Origin: Hyphomicrobiales bacterium
GTDB lineage: Bacteria; Pseudomonadota; Alphaproteobacteria; Rhizobiales; NORP267
DNA length: 64,000 nucleotides
NCBI GenBank assembly: GCA_021775875.1
Contig: JAJFHA010000007.1
Span: 1 to 64,000, forward strand
Direction: 5' to 3'
Position 1 is the first letter of the stretch. Each line of letters opens with the position of its first letter. The notes beneath the pieces are model-generated. The model saw nothing but the letters and a program-made list of their open reading frames with translations, had not been told where the DNA came from and searched no databases. Of the stretch, positions 9,846 to 18,989 are shown piece by piece. Position numbers and translations under genes: made by a program.

Positions 9846-10268
9846 TTAGAACCGCACTTGATACCAGACAAGCAGGAAGGAAATGGCCAGCACAACAACC
9901 AAAAGGCCGGCATAGACATAATTTTTCCAGCGCCCCGGTATCGTCACTTCCCGGTCCTCCGACGGGGCGTCTCCAGCAAGACTGTTCAGAATTTGTTTTG
10001 CCAAAGCGGCGGCGTCGGTGCCAAGCGCATGACACAAATGTTTCAGGCTGGTTGTCATTTGTGCGGGGTTGGAAAATTCGTCCAAACGCCCTTGTTCGAG
10101 TGCTTCGACATGGTTCAGAGATAATCCGGATTTTTTCGCCAACCCAAGTTGATCCAGATTACGCGCTTCCCGCAACGCGGTTAATTCTACGCCAAGCCTG
10201 CGCCTGGTACTGATGTTCCCTGTATCAACGAAAAGGAGTTTCATGATCCAATCCAGCCCTGTTTCCAC
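9846..10268 (-). CDS. small HTH protein with C-terminal membrane anchor (RodZ-N-like)
   Basis: A 140-residue protein. An N-terminal helix-turn-helix of the RodZ/Xre type (about residues 25-90; LGVELTALREARNLDQLGLAKKSGLSLNHVEALEQGRLDEF) is followed by a single transmembrane helix near the C-terminus (about 116-136; NYVYAGLLVVVLAISFLLVW) and a very short tail. It looks like a truncated RodZ without the periplasmic domain. The start is GTG at 10268; an ATG at about 10244 (MKLLFVDTG) is an alternative. It lies between ptsP and prfA on the same strand. Function is unknown; a link to cell shape is only by analogy. Confidence 0.7.
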   Translation of the reverse strand: METGLDWIMKLLFVDTGNISTRRRLGVELTALREARNLDQLGLAKKSGLSLNHVEALEQGRLDEFSNPAQMTTSLKHLCHALGTDAAALAKQILNSLAGDAPSEDREVTIPGRWKNYVYAGLLVVVLAISFLLVWYQVRF

Positions 10269-10327
10269 TGCTTTCCGGGGTTACCCAGCTTCTCATTGAA
10301 GAGGATTGCAGAAACCCTGACAAGGGA

Positions 10328-12586
10328 TCAGATTGGAATATTATACGCCTTGGCAAAGTCTTCCAATGGCTGGCGCAAACTCTTCCCGGAGTCACTAAGG
10401 TCACCCATCATTTCTTGCAGTTGGCCAATATCGAGTTTTCTCAACATTTCTTTGACCGGGCCGATCGAAGGTGGTGCCATCGAGATCGAATTTATGCCCA
10501 AACCGAGCAAAGCCATGGCTTCGACGGGCCGCCCGGCCATCTCCCCACACAACGTCAAAGGAGTGCCTGCGGTGTCAGCCCGCACCTGAATATCGCGCAA
10601 CATCCGCAATACTGGTAACGACAAAGGATCATAGCGATCAGACATCCTGGCGTTGCCGCGATCACTTGCCCAAAAGAACTGCAACAGGTCGTTGCTGCCA
10701 ATCGACGCGAAATCGACCCGCTCAAACAATGCTTCAAGATCCCACAGGATCGCCGGCACCTCGATCATGGTGCCGAGCTTGATATCTGATGGTCCCTGAT
10801 GACCATGTTCAGCCAGAAACCGCAACTCCCTATTGACCAGGTCTTTGGCCTGATCAAATTCTGCAACCTCTGTGATCATCGGAAACATGACGCGCAATTC
10901 CTGACCGCGTGCGGCGTGCAAAAGCGCCCTGATCTGGGTGCGAAACAATCCGGGACGATCAAGCGCCATCCGGATCGCACGCCACCCTAGTGCCGGGTTT
11001 TCTTCATGCGCGTGACGCAGATACGGCAATATTTTATCGCCGCCAACGTCAAGCGAACGAAACACAACCGGCATACCGTGGGCTGCATTCAGAATCGAGC
11101 TATAGGCCTGGCATTGTTCTTCCATGCGCGGAAACCGCGCAGCTACCATGAATTGCAATTCGGTCCGGTACAGCCCGATACCAGCCGCCCCCGCTTCATC
11201 AAGATGAGGCAGATCGACGAGCAGACCGGCATTCATCAATAGCGTAATATCCTGACCATCCAGAGTGGTCGCGGGCAAATCGCGTTCAGCGCGGTAGCGG
11301 GCCTGCTGTTCGGCCCGGAAGCGAACCTTGTCGGCATAAGCCAGCTCGACATCGGCGCCAGGGCGCAGATGAACATCTCCCGCTTCACCATCAACGATAA
11401 TCGCGTCGCCCGGCTCTACATCATCCAGAATACCCGCAACCTGACCCACTGCCGCAATACCAATGGCACGGGCGACAATCGCCACATGGCTACCGGGGCC
11501 GCTTTCTTCAAGGATCAGTCCGCGCAATTTCTCGCTGTCATAATCCAGCAATTCGGCAGGGCCCATATTACGCGCAATAACGATCGCATCGTCGGGCAAG
11601 TCTTCGCCAGCAGCCGTTACAACATGGCCAGACAGCAATCGGAGCAGTCGGTTTGAAAGATCATCCAAATCATGTAGACGCTCCCGCATATAAGGGTCCG
11701 TCAGACGCATCATCCGGGCACGATTATCATTCTGCACCCGCTCGACGGCGGCTTCTGCCGTCAGCCCGGTGCCTACAGCTTCCCGCATCCGGTTGGCCCA
11801 GCCACGGTCATAAGCAAACATCCGATAGGCTTCCAGCACGTCGCGATGTTCGCCGGTGCGTGCAACCTCACGGCGAAGCAAAACCTGATCGGTCCATGCG
11901 CGAAGGTTTCCTATCCCTTCGTTGAGGCGCGACAATTCAATCGAGGCGTCTTCAGCTATCAGATTAGAGACAATGACACGCGGCTCGTGAAGCACAGCAT
12001 GACCGAGGCCAAGACCTTCACCCAAAACCGTGCCGTGCAATTGCCGGATCGAACGCTGTCGGCTTCGGTTCGCTTCAGCGACCGGCGCAACCACATCGCT
12101 CGCGGCGATCATTTCAGCCAGCACCATCGCTGTGGTCTGAAGCGCTTCAACTTCTTCTTCCGAATAGTCACGCCGCGCCCGGTTCTGTACTACCAGAACC
12201 CCGAGCGTATGTCCGCCGCGCAAAATCGGCACCCCGAGGAATGAATGATAAATTTCTTCGCCAGTCTCGGGCCGGTAAGCAAAGGCCGGATGGGATTGAG
12301 CATCTGACAGGCTGAGCGATTCCGCCGCCGCTGCGATCTGACCAACCAGACCTTCACCAACTTTCAACCTGGTTTCGTGAACCGCGTCCGGGTTGAGGCC
12401 TTCGGTCGCTACAAGCTCCAGATCAACATTGTCGCGCATGACATAGATCGAGCACACCTCAGCGACCATATTGGACGCGATGAGGACAACGATACTATCC
12501 AGCTTTTTTTGCGCATCGCCGGCCCCCGCCATGGCTTCACGCAATCGGCGGAGCAGAACACGCGGGCCGATCAGGTTGCCGCGCAT
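10328..12586 (-). CDS. ptsP: nitrogen phosphotransferase system enzyme I, EI-Ntr (PtsP)
   Basis: A 752-residue phosphoenolpyruvate-protein phosphotransferase of the regulatory PTS-Ntr branch. It has an N-terminal GAF sensor domain (about 20-165), then the EI N-domain, the swivelling phosphohistidine domain (H367 in ESGPGSHVAIVARAIG), and the C-terminal PEP-binding barrel with EVPAILWDLEALF, SIGSNDLLQFFWASDR and the catalytic Cys in LCGEMAGRP. It passes phosphate from PEP to NPr; in related species the GAF domain senses glutamine. It lies directly downstream of lysC on the same strand, as in many Alphaproteobacteria. Confidence 0.97.
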   Translation of the reverse strand: MRGNLIGPRVLLRRLREAMAGAGDAQKKLDSIVVLIASNMVAEVCSIYVMRDNVDLELVATEGLNPDAVHETRLKVGEGLVGQIAAAAESLSLSDAQSHPAFAYRPETGEEIYHSFLGVPILRGGHTLGVLVVQNRARRDYSEEEVEALQTTAMVLAEMIAASDVVAPVAEANRSRQRSIRQLHGTVLGEGLGLGHAVLHEPRVIVSNLIAEDASIELSRLNEGIGNLRAWTDQVLLRREVARTGEHRDVLEAYRMFAYDRGWANRMREAVGTGLTAEAAVERVQNDNRARMMRLTDPYMRERLHDLDDLSNRLLRLLSGHVVTAAGEDLPDDAIVIARNMGPAELLDYDSEKLRGLILEESGPGSHVAIVARAIGIAAVGQVAGILDDVEPGDAIIVDGEAGDVHLRPGADVELAYADKVRFRAEQQARYRAERDLPATTLDGQDITLLMNAGLLVDLPHLDEAGAAGIGLYRTELQFMVAARFPRMEEQCQAYSSILNAAHGMPVVFRSLDVGGDKILPYLRHAHEENPALGWRAIRMALDRPGLFRTQIRALLHAARGQELRVMFPMITEVAEFDQAKDLVNRELRFLAEHGHQGPSDIKLGTMIEVPAILWDLEALFERVDFASIGSNDLLQFFWASDRGNARMSDRYDPLSLPVLRMLRDIQVRADTAGTPLTLCGEMAGRPVEAMALLGLGINSISMAPPSIGPVKEMLRKLDIGQLQEMMGDLSDSGKSLRQPLEDFAKAYNIPI

Positions 12587-12673
12587 TTTCGAGCTTCCTC
12601 TCTATGTGCCAGACAATCTGGCAAGTAAAGTGTAATCAATGATCCAAACCTCGCAGGCCGCCAAGCGGATCGT

Positions 12674-13933
12674 TTAATTCATGTCCAGACCATACACCGA
12701 ATGCAATGTCCGAACTGCAAGTTCCGTATAAACCGCTTCAATCAGGACGCTGATTTTAATTTCAGACGTGGAAATCGCCTGAATATTGATATTCTTGTCC
12801 GCCAGCGCCTTGAACATTTGCGCCGCAACACCAGCGTGACTTCGCATACCCACACCAATAACCGATACTTTTACAATGTCGGTCGCTCCCAATAAATCGC
12901 TATAACCGAGTTTATTCTTGAGCGGTGTGATGACATCCCTGGCACGTTCAAAATCCGTGACCGGAACCGTGAAGGTAATATCGGTCTGCTTGCCGTTTGC
13001 GGAAACATTCTGAACAATCATATCCACATTGATATTGGCGTCCGCCAGTGGCCCGAAAATCTGGGCCGATACGCCGGGCTGATCCTGAACCTCCAGCAAA
13101 GTGATTTTCGCTTCGTCGCGCGAATAGGTTATGCCGCTGACAACATGCTTTTCCACGATCTCATCCTCATCACATACAAGAGTCCCGACCCCGCCATTGC
13201 CCTCTTCAAAGGCTGGCGCAAGCGATTCGGGATCTTCAAAACTTGATCTTACCATCATCCGGACGCCATATTTCATGGCCATTTCCACTGAGCGCGTCTG
13301 CAACACTTTTGCACCCAGTGACGCCAGTTCCAGCATCTCTTCATACGATACGCGCTCAAGCCGGGTCGCGGCTGAAACAATGCGCGGGTCAGAAGTATAA
13401 ACGCCATCTACATCGGTATAGATATCGCAACGATCAGCGTTGATCGCCGCCGCAATCGCCACCGCGCTGGTATCCGATCCGCCCCGGCCAAACGTTGTTA
13501 TCCGCCCGGAATCCGATATGCCCTGAAAGCCCGCGACAACCGCTACCTGATTTTCTTCCAGTCTGGATACCAGCAGGCTGTTTTCAATACCGCCAATTCT
13601 GGCTGACCCGTGAGTCTCGTCGGTGCGCAACGGGATTTGCCAGCCCTGCCACGACCGCGCCGACACCCCCATGCTCTGCAAGACAATCGCCAGCAGTCCG
13701 GACGTTACCTGTTCACCGGACGATACCACCGTATCATATTCACGCGCGTCGTGGAGCGGACTGGCTTCGCGTGTCCATTCCACAAGCTGGTTGGTGGTCC
13801 CGGCCATGGCCGAGACAACAACGGCGACCTGATGACCGGCATCGACCTCACGCTTGACGTGCCGGGCGACAACCCGGATCCGGTCAATATCGGCAACAGA
13901 CGTGCCTCCAAATTTCATGACGAGACGGGCCAT
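12674..13933 (-). CDS. lysC: aspartate kinase
   Basis: A 419-residue aspartokinase catalysing the first step of lysine, threonine and methionine synthesis. The kinase domain opens with MARLVMKFGGTSVAD and contains GRGGSDTSAVAIAAA and YTDVDGVYTSDPR. Two tandem ACT domains at the C-terminus (about 265-419) bind the feedback amino acids. I take the ATG at 13933, which places the family's conserved VMKFGGTS at the normal position; the frame extends 15 codons further upstream without a conserved N-terminus. It is divergent from ubiG and upstream of ptsP. Confidence 0.96.
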   Translation of the reverse strand: MARLVMKFGGTSVADIDRIRVVARHVKREVDAGHQVAVVVSAMAGTTNQLVEWTREASPLHDAREYDTVVSSGEQVTSGLLAIVLQSMGVSARSWQGWQIPLRTDETHGSARIGGIENSLLVSRLEENQVAVVAGFQGISDSGRITTFGRGGSDTSAVAIAAAINADRCDIYTDVDGVYTSDPRIVSAATRLERVSYEEMLELASLGAKVLQTRSVEMAMKYGVRMMVRSSFEDPESLAPAFEEGNGGVGTLVCDEDEIVEKHVVSGITYSRDEAKITLLEVQDQPGVSAQIFGPLADANINVDMIVQNVSANGKQTDITFTVPVTDFERARDVITPLKNKLGYSDLLGATDIVKVSVIGVGMRSHAGVAAQMFKALADKNINIQAISTSEIKISVLIEAVYTELAVRTLHSVYGLDMN

Positions 13934-14058
13934 CGGCGACCATAAATCCTCGTGTTGCAAAAATTTCGCCGGTACCAACCAGCGCTTATTTGGTGTAGTC
14001 CTGAATGGACGGAGACTTCATAGCCCCATAGCGGATACACTGCAAAGAAAAAGGCCAA

Positions 14059-14838
14059 ATGATGAATAGCCGCAGTACAATTGACCTCGCTGAAGTCGCA
14101 CGCTTCTCAGCGCTCGCCGACGAATGGTGGGACCCGCACGGCAAGTTCAAGCCCCTGCATAAATTCAATCCGGTCCGCCTCGCCTATATTCAGGAAAAAA
14201 TTTGCGACCAATTCAACCTGGTTGAAGGCACAAATGCTGTTTTCAAGGGTCTGCGGATTCTGGATATCGGCTGCGGTGGCGGCTTATTATCGGAACCGAT
14301 GTCGCGGCTTGGTGCCGAAATTGTTGGTGCCGACCCGTCACGGGTCAATATCGAAACTGCCCGCATCCATGCCGAAAGCCAGGGTCTGGATATTGATTAT
14401 CGTTGCACCACTTCGGAAGAACTAGCGGCGGCCGGGGAGACATTTGATGTTGTCCTGAATATGGAAGTGATCGAGCATGTGGCCGATCCGGCTTTATTCA
14501 TCGAATCCTGTGCCACTATGGTGCGCCCCGGCGGGTTGATGATTGCGGCCACCCTCAACCGTACCGTGAAGGCGTTTGCGCTCGCCATCGTTGGCGCAGA
14601 ATATATTTTGCGCTGGTTGGCGCCCGGCACCCACACCTGGGACAAATTCATAACGCCGGAAGAATTCAACGAATTTCTCACCCCGACCAAACTGCGCCGC
14701 ACCGATTTAACCGGTGTCGCCTATAACCCGCTGGCCGATAGCTGGCGACGGACAAGCGATGTGGATGTGAATTACATGATCACCACGACGCGGAAAAAAT
14801 CTTCGGCCAGCAAGAAATCCAGCAAAGCCAAAACCTAA
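14059..14838 (+). CDS. ubiG: ubiquinone biosynthesis O-methyltransferase
   Basis: A 259-residue class I SAM methyltransferase that performs both O-methylations in ubiquinone synthesis. The UbiG signature is clear: [26 protein letters not shown] near the N-terminus, SAM-binding [20 protein letters not shown], and MEVIEHV. The C-terminus is a Ser/Lys-rich tail ([13 protein letters not shown]). It is divergent from lysC, the usual alphaproteobacterial pairing, and overlaps the convergent DUF1178 gene by four bases at its 3' end. Confidence 0.97.
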   Translation: MMNSRSTIDLAEVARFSALADEWWDPHGKFKPLHKFNPVRLAYIQEKICDQFNLVEGTNAVFKGLRILDIGCGGGLLSEPMSRLGAEIVGADPSRVNIETARIHAESQGLDIDYRCTTSEELAAAGETFDVVLNMEVIEHVADPALFIESCATMVRPGGLMIAATLNRTVKAFALAIVGAEYILRWLAPGTHTWDKFITPEEFNEFLTPTKLRRTDLTGVAYNPLADSWRRTSDVDVNYMITTTRKKSSASKKSSKAKT

Positions 14839-15278
14839 TTCTGGTCATCCGGCAAAATCGGAAGCGGGTGTACATCAATCCCTTCTTCTTTCAGATCGGT
14901 CACCTCGTCCGCTGAAGCCTCGCCGTAAATGCCGTGCGGCTCGACTTCTTCATAGTGAATTTTACGCGCCTCTTCGGCAAATTTCGGCCCCACATAATCA
15001 GCGTTGTTTTTCACGTGTTCGCTCAATTGGCGCATCATCGACCGCATTTCGGCCTGATTTTCGCCTGTGTGAACCACCGATTGTTTTTCGCTTTTTTTGC
15101 CAGCGCCAACGCTTTCCGCACCAAGTGACGGCGCCATGATCTGTTTATGGACATTTGCTGATCCACAGACCGGGCAGGTTACATCACCGGTTTTTTGCTG
15201 CGCTTCAAAAGCCGATGAACTCGGGAACCAGGCCTCAAACCCGTGATCATTTTCGCAATTGAGCGTATAGAGGATCAT
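14835..15278 (-). CDS. DUF1178 family protein
   Basis: A 147-residue protein starting [21 protein letters not shown], with a second cysteine pair CPVC near residue 35. This suggests a small zinc-ribbon-like N-terminal domain. The C-terminal half contains the family's [19 protein letters not shown] and [20 protein letters not shown]. Function is unknown. Its start overlaps the preceding nitrilase-family gene by four bases, and the two usually occur together with a glutaredoxin gene as here. Confidence 0.9.
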   Translation of the reverse strand: MILYTLNCENDHGFEAWFPSSSAFEAQQKTGDVTCPVCGSANVHKQIMAPSLGAESVGAGKKSEKQSVVHTGENQAEMRSMMRQLSEHVKNNADYVGPKFAEEARKIHYEEVEPHGIYGEASADEVTDLKEEGIDVHPLPILPDDQN

Positions 15279-16135
15279 TCAGCAGCTCTGGAAACATTAT
15301 CAAGACCGACCTTAACGCCAAAGGCCTTATCATGGGTAAGCGCCGGAATACGAGCGCGCGCCGCGCTCACCTCCGCTGGATCAATATCACCATAAATCAC
15401 ACAAGGCTCTGTCCCGGCTTCCGCCAAAATTTCACCCCACGGGGAAACAATCATACTGTGCCCAAAGGTGTCCCGGCCGTTGGCATGACGTCCGCCCTGA
15501 GCCGCAGACAATACAAAGCACCCATTTTCAATGGCGCGCGCGCGCTGCAAAATTGACCAATGCGCCGCCCCGGTTTGTTTCGTAAACGCCGCCGGGATCG
15601 CCAGAAATGAAGCACCGGCATGAGCCAGCGCCCGGTACAAAGCGCCAAACCGGATATCGTAGCAAACCGTCACGCCAAGCCTGCCCCAAGGCAGATCAAC
15701 CGCAACTGCTGTTTGTCCGGGCTGATAATTTTTGGATTCGCGATAAACCTCACCGTTCGGTAAATCCACATCGAACATATGAATTTTGTCGTAGCGTGCC
15801 GCCAGCGTCCCGTCCGGCGCGATTACAAATGCACGATTGGCAGCCTTATCTTCGGCTACCCGGACGGCAATTGAACCAAGATGCAGCCAGATGCCCAATT
15901 CTTTGGCGAGGGCAAAAAACCGTTTCAGGTAAGGATCGTCTTCTTCGCGGCTTATTTTGTGAAACAGCGCCTTGCTGCCCAATTCCATAAGCATGGTTTG
16001 TTCAGGTGTCTGGATATATTTGGCGCCCTGCCCGGCAGCTTCACGGATCAGACTTTCGGCTTCAGAAAAATTTTGCACCAGGTCCTGGCCGGTCTGCAAT
16101 TGGACACAGGCCGCTTTGAAAGGCTCATTTTTCAT
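15275..16135 (-). CDS. carbon-nitrogen hydrolase (nitrilase superfamily, Nit1-like amidase)
   Basis: A 286-residue nitrilase-superfamily amidase. The catalytic Glu-Lys-Cys set is visible: E in TPEQTML, K in RYDKIHMFDVDLP, and C in VTVCYDIRFGALYRAL. The sequence is close to bacterial Nit1/NitFhit-type enzymes that hydrolyse deaminated glutathione. This would fit its location next to a glutaredoxin gene, but that substrate is an inference. It is the second gene of a grxC, amidase, DUF1178 operon. Confidence 0.92.
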   Translation of the reverse strand: MKNEPFKAACVQLQTGQDLVQNFSEAESLIREAAGQGAKYIQTPEQTMLMELGSKALFHKISREEDDPYLKRFFALAKELGIWLHLGSIAVRVAEDKAANRAFVIAPDGTLAARYDKIHMFDVDLPNGEVYRESKNYQPGQTAVAVDLPWGRLGVTVCYDIRFGALYRALAHAGASFLAIPAAFTKQTGAAHWSILQRARAIENGCFVLSAAQGGRHANGRDTFGHSMIVSPWGEILAEAGTEPCVIYGDIDPAEVSAARARIPALTHDKAFGVKVGLDNVSRAAE

Positions 16136-16156
16136 CGCAAAATCCTCTTCTCCTGA

Positions 16157-16411
16157 TCAGGCTGAAAGCAGTTTATCCAGCTCTCCATTGCCTTCAAGCG
16201 CGTAAAGCTCGTCACATCCGCCCACATGGGTCTTGCCGACAAAAATTTGCGGCACCGAGGTTTTGCCCGCAAGCTCCGTCATCTGACGCCGCCCGGCCGG
16301 GTCAAAAGTTACATCGATCTCGGAATAGGCAACATTTTTCTCACCAAGCAAGCGCTTGGCGTAGCGGCAATAGGGACAAAGCATGGTTGTATAAATTGTA
16401 ACGTCGGTCAT
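16157..16411 (-). CDS. grxC: glutaredoxin 3
   Basis: An 84-residue dithiol glutaredoxin with active site CPYC (TMLCPYCRYAKRLL) and the glutathione-binding TSVPQIFVGKTHVGGCDEL. It reduces disulfides using glutathione. It is 21 bases upstream of the nitrilase-family gene and 35 bases downstream of comF, all on the same strand. Confidence 0.97.
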   Translation of the reverse strand: MTDVTIYTTMLCPYCRYAKRLLGEKNVAYSEIDVTFDPAGRRQMTELAGKTSVPQIFVGKTHVGGCDELYALEGNGELDKLLSA

Positions 16412-16446
16412 GGGTCAGTTTCACTAATTGGATCAATATTAAATGC

Positions 16447-17253
16447 TTATATGGCAGCCTGAAGGATTTCTGCAACCTGCGCGAAGACAAGAACATCAAC
16501 ATTGTTCGCTCCGGCACGCAGCAAGGCCCGCGACGCTGCATTCGCAGTTGCCCCCGTTGTCAGCACATCATCGATCAGAACAACCCGGTGACCGCGTATC
16601 ACAGGCACATGTCTGGCAGACACGCTGAATGCGTTTGCCACTTTGCGTTTGCGCTGCGTGTCACTCAACCCGACCTGTTGCGGGGTGGCTCTGGTGCGCG
16701 ACAATCCGTCATACATCAGCGGCACATCCGCAAAGCGCGAAAGATGCGCCGCCAGTTGCAGCGACTGGTTGAACCGGCGCGACCAGAGGCGACGCGCATG
16801 CAGCGGCACCGGCATAATAATGTCTGCGCCATCAAGCAATTCATGCCCAGCCCGGAACATCATCCGCGCCATGGGAAGCGCATAATCCGAGCGGTCGCGA
16901 TATTTCAAACCATGAACCAGTTGCCTCGCCGGTTCATTGTAAAGAACAGCGCATCGGGCGCGCGCAAATACCGGCGGCGCGGCTTCAGCACCAGCGCTAA
17001 CGGTTCCAGGCTTTGCCGGCAAAGCAAATGGTATCCCGAGCCGATCACAAACAGGCAGCTCAACCAGATCAAGCGTCATCCAGCATTCCGGGCAAAGATG
17101 GCCTTGCTCATTTATGATAGAACGGCAAACCGGGCATTGGGGCGGCAGCACAAAATCTGCAACTGTCCGGGCAAAAGCCTGAACCCCGCTACCAAGGCGG
17201 GCCAGCGTCGCTTCTGTGTGGACAGTGTGTTCACGAACATTGTGCATGTGCAT
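16447..17253 (-). CDS. comF: ComF family phosphoribosyltransferase-like protein
   Basis: A 268-residue protein with an N-terminal four-cysteine zinc motif (CPVC and CPEC, about residues 40-60) and a C-terminal type I phosphoribosyltransferase domain containing the PRPP loop VVLIDDVLTTGATANAASRAL. ComF proteins are linked to DNA uptake in some bacteria, but the enzymatic role is unclear. The start is ATG at 17253, or ATG two codons later. It is divergent from the methyltransferase gene at 17338, a standard alphaproteobacterial arrangement. Confidence 0.93.
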   Translation of the reverse strand: MHMHNVREHTVHTEATLARLGSGVQAFARTVADFVLPPQCPVCRSIINEQGHLCPECWMTLDLVELPVCDRLGIPFALPAKPGTVSAGAEAAPPVFARARCAVLYNEPARQLVHGLKYRDRSDYALPMARMMFRAGHELLDGADIIMPVPLHARRLWSRRFNQSLQLAAHLSRFADVPLMYDGLSRTRATPQQVGLSDTQRKRKVANAFSVSARHVPVIRGHRVVLIDDVLTTGATANAASRALLRAGANNVDVLVFAQVAEILQAAI

Positions 17254-17337
17254 AAGACAAATGTTAGAACTATTCTCCCGACACCACCAGATCGAATATC
17301 CCGTTCACTTCAACCAGAACATGAAACCCTTTGCGGC

Positions 17338-18246
17338 ATGACCCAGATCCCGAAAATCTTTGACCGCTCATTGCTTCGCCAACGTCGCCAACGCATTGCA
17401 GGTGAAGCCGATAAGGGTGATTTTCTTCATGATCGCATCGGCCAGGAACTGGCGGAGCGTATCGCCGAAATATCCCGACAATTTGAGTTCGCAGTTGATC
17501 TCGGAACCCATACCGGCAAACTTGCAGCGGGGCTTGAGAATGCACCAAATATCGGACATGTCATAACGACCGATGGATGCAGAAATTATCTCAAAAACAA
17601 GACCTGCTTGAATATAGTGGCGGACGAGGAATGGCTGCCGTTCGGGGCTGGCAGCCTCGATCTCATTGCAAGCAACCTGCAACTCCAATGGGCCAACGAC
17701 CTGCCGGGGGTTTTTGCTCAAGCCAATCAGGCATTAAAACCAGACGGCTTGTTTATGGCTTCCATGTTTGGTGCCGGGACGCTACCGGAATTACAAACAT
17801 CGTTGCTGGATGCGGAAATGGACGTAACTGGCGGTGCCAGTCCGCGCGTTGTCCCGTTACCGGATGTGCGCGAGATAGGCGCTTTGTTACAACGCGCCGG
17901 GTTCGCCTTGCCGGTAGTCGACAAGGATATAATCAAGGTGCGCTACGCATCCCCGCTTGATCTGATGCGAGACCTGCGCCTGATGGGCGCAACCAATATA
18001 GCTACAAAACGAAGTCAAAAATTTTTGCGCCGTGAGATTCTATTCCGGGCTATGGAAATTTATACGGAAAGATTTGCAGAACCGGACGGGCGCATTCCAG
18101 CAACCTTCTCAATTATTTATCTGTCCGGCTGGCACCCTCACGAAAGCCAACAAAAACCCCTTGCCCCCGGTTCAGCGAAGACGCGCCTCGCTGATGCCTT
18201 GAATGGACCAGACACTCCGAAAACAGATGAAAAACCACGGCTCTGA
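17338..18246 (+). CDS. SAM-dependent methyltransferase, BioC/NDUFAF5-like
   Basis: A 302-residue class I methyltransferase starting MTQIPKIFDRSLLRQRRQRIAG, a hallmark of the alphaproteobacterial homologues of mitochondrial complex I assembly factor NDUFAF5. The SAM region reads AVDLGTHTGKLAAGL, followed by LDLIASNLQLQWANDLPGVFAQ and LKPDGLFMASMFG. The human relative is reported to hydroxylate an arginine of a complex I subunit, so methyl transfer is not certain. The frame stays open far upstream, but that part is antisense to comF; the ATG at 17338 gives the family N-terminus. Confidence 0.9.
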   Translation: MTQIPKIFDRSLLRQRRQRIAGEADKGDFLHDRIGQELAERIAEISRQFEFAVDLGTHTGKLAAGLENAPNIGHVITTDGCRNYLKNKTCLNIVADEEWLPFGAGSLDLIASNLQLQWANDLPGVFAQANQALKPDGLFMASMFGAGTLPELQTSLLDAEMDVTGGASPRVVPLPDVREIGALLQRAGFALPVVDKDIIKVRYASPLDLMRDLRLMGATNIATKRSQKFLRREILFRAMEIYTERFAEPDGRIPATFSIIYLSGWHPHESQQKPLAPGSAKTRLADALNGPDTPKTDEKPRL

Positions 18247-18255
18247 TCGAAAACC

Positions 18256-18285
18256 GCTGTCCAATATTACGCTGTCCAATATTAC
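18256..18285. repeat. 15-bp perfect tandem duplication
   Basis: The unit GCTGTCCAATATTAC occurs twice head to tail (18256-18270 and 18271-18285). The second unit covers the stop codon of the minus-strand Flp pilin gene. The duplication therefore gives a second in-frame TAA fifteen bases downstream. It is probably a recent slippage event. Confidence 0.9.
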
Positions 18286-18470
18286 ATTGAGTTATTGACG
18301 TTAGTGTATGACCCGCTGACATTTGATCCCAACAACGTCACCGCACCGGCAATTGCAACTGCAATGCCTCCTGCAATAACGGCATATTCAACCGCTGTGG
18401 CACCATTTTCGTCAGACAGAAATTTATCGACCAGCGACCGGGCAGACAATTTCTGGTTTTGAATGTTCAC
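18282..18470 (-). CDS. Flp/Fap-type pilin
   Basis: A 62-residue Flp pilin precursor. The basic leader is followed by the type IVb prepilin site and conserved ENGATAVEYAVIAGG, with cleavage expected after the Gly. A hydrophobic helix AVAIAGAVTLLG and a Ser/Asn-rich end follow. The start is GTG at 18470, with GAGAGG about nine bases upstream. Flp pilins normally build Tad adhesion pili, but no tad assembly gene is in this window, so it would depend on machinery elsewhere. It follows mutT by 38 bases on the same strand. Confidence 0.9.
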   Translation of the reverse strand: MNIQNQKLSARSLVDKFLSDENGATAVEYAVIAGGIAVAIAGAVTLLGSNVSGSYTNVNNSM

Positions 18471-18508
18471 AATAACAAGCCTCTCTTTTGTCTCTGATAC
18501 CGCCTGGA

Positions 18509-18907
18509 TCAAAGAAGGTCTCTCAACGTTGCCACCAGCGGCACATCGGCCGGTGGCATTGGATAATCCGTCATGTCCGCCGGTCTGACCCAGCGCAGCA
18601 CCTGCCCTTCCCGGGGCTGGGCAATACCGCTCCATTTTCTACAAATGTATAGCGGCATCAAAAGATGGAAATCGTCATAAAGGTGACTTGCAAATGTCAA
18701 CGGTGCGAGACAGGCCTTTGTTACATCGATCCCGAGTTCTTCATGAAGCTCGCGAACCAAAGCCGTCTCCGGCATTTCCTCCGGCTCAATTTTGCCACCA
18801 GGAAATTCCCACAACCCCGCCATTGATTTTCCGGCAGGACGTTGCGCCAACAAAACCCTGTCATCTACATCAACCAGGGCACAAGCCACGACAAGAACGG
18901 TTTTCAT
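18509..18907 (-). CDS. mutT: MutT-type 8-oxo-dGTP diphosphatase (Nudix)
   Basis: A 132-residue Nudix hydrolase. The Nudix box reads GGKIEPEEMPETALVRELHEELGI, matching GX5EX7REUXEEXGU. The N-terminus MKTVLVVACALVDVDDRVLLAQRP and the DFHLLMPLYICRKW segment are typical of MutT proteins that remove oxidised GTP/dGTP. I take the ATG at 18907; an in-frame ATG five codons upstream is possible. It lies downstream of argJ, a common pairing in Alphaproteobacteria. Confidence 0.93.
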   Translation of the reverse strand: MKTVLVVACALVDVDDRVLLAQRPAGKSMAGLWEFPGGKIEPEEMPETALVRELHEELGIDVTKACLAPLTFASHLYDDFHLLMPLYICRKWSGIAQPREGQVLRWVRPADMTDYPMPPADVPLVATLRDLL

Positions 18908-18989
18908 CGTTGCTGGTCCCATTTTGTTGGTGAAGGGTTAATTTTTGATAACACGATAGCCCGGTACTTATCGCAATAGAGCCGCTAAG

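Noticed and set aside
16588-17337. Plus-strand frame running through comF and continuous with the methyltransferase
   Set aside because: It is antisense to the well-supported comF gene; the methyltransferase family N-terminus begins at the ATG at 17338.
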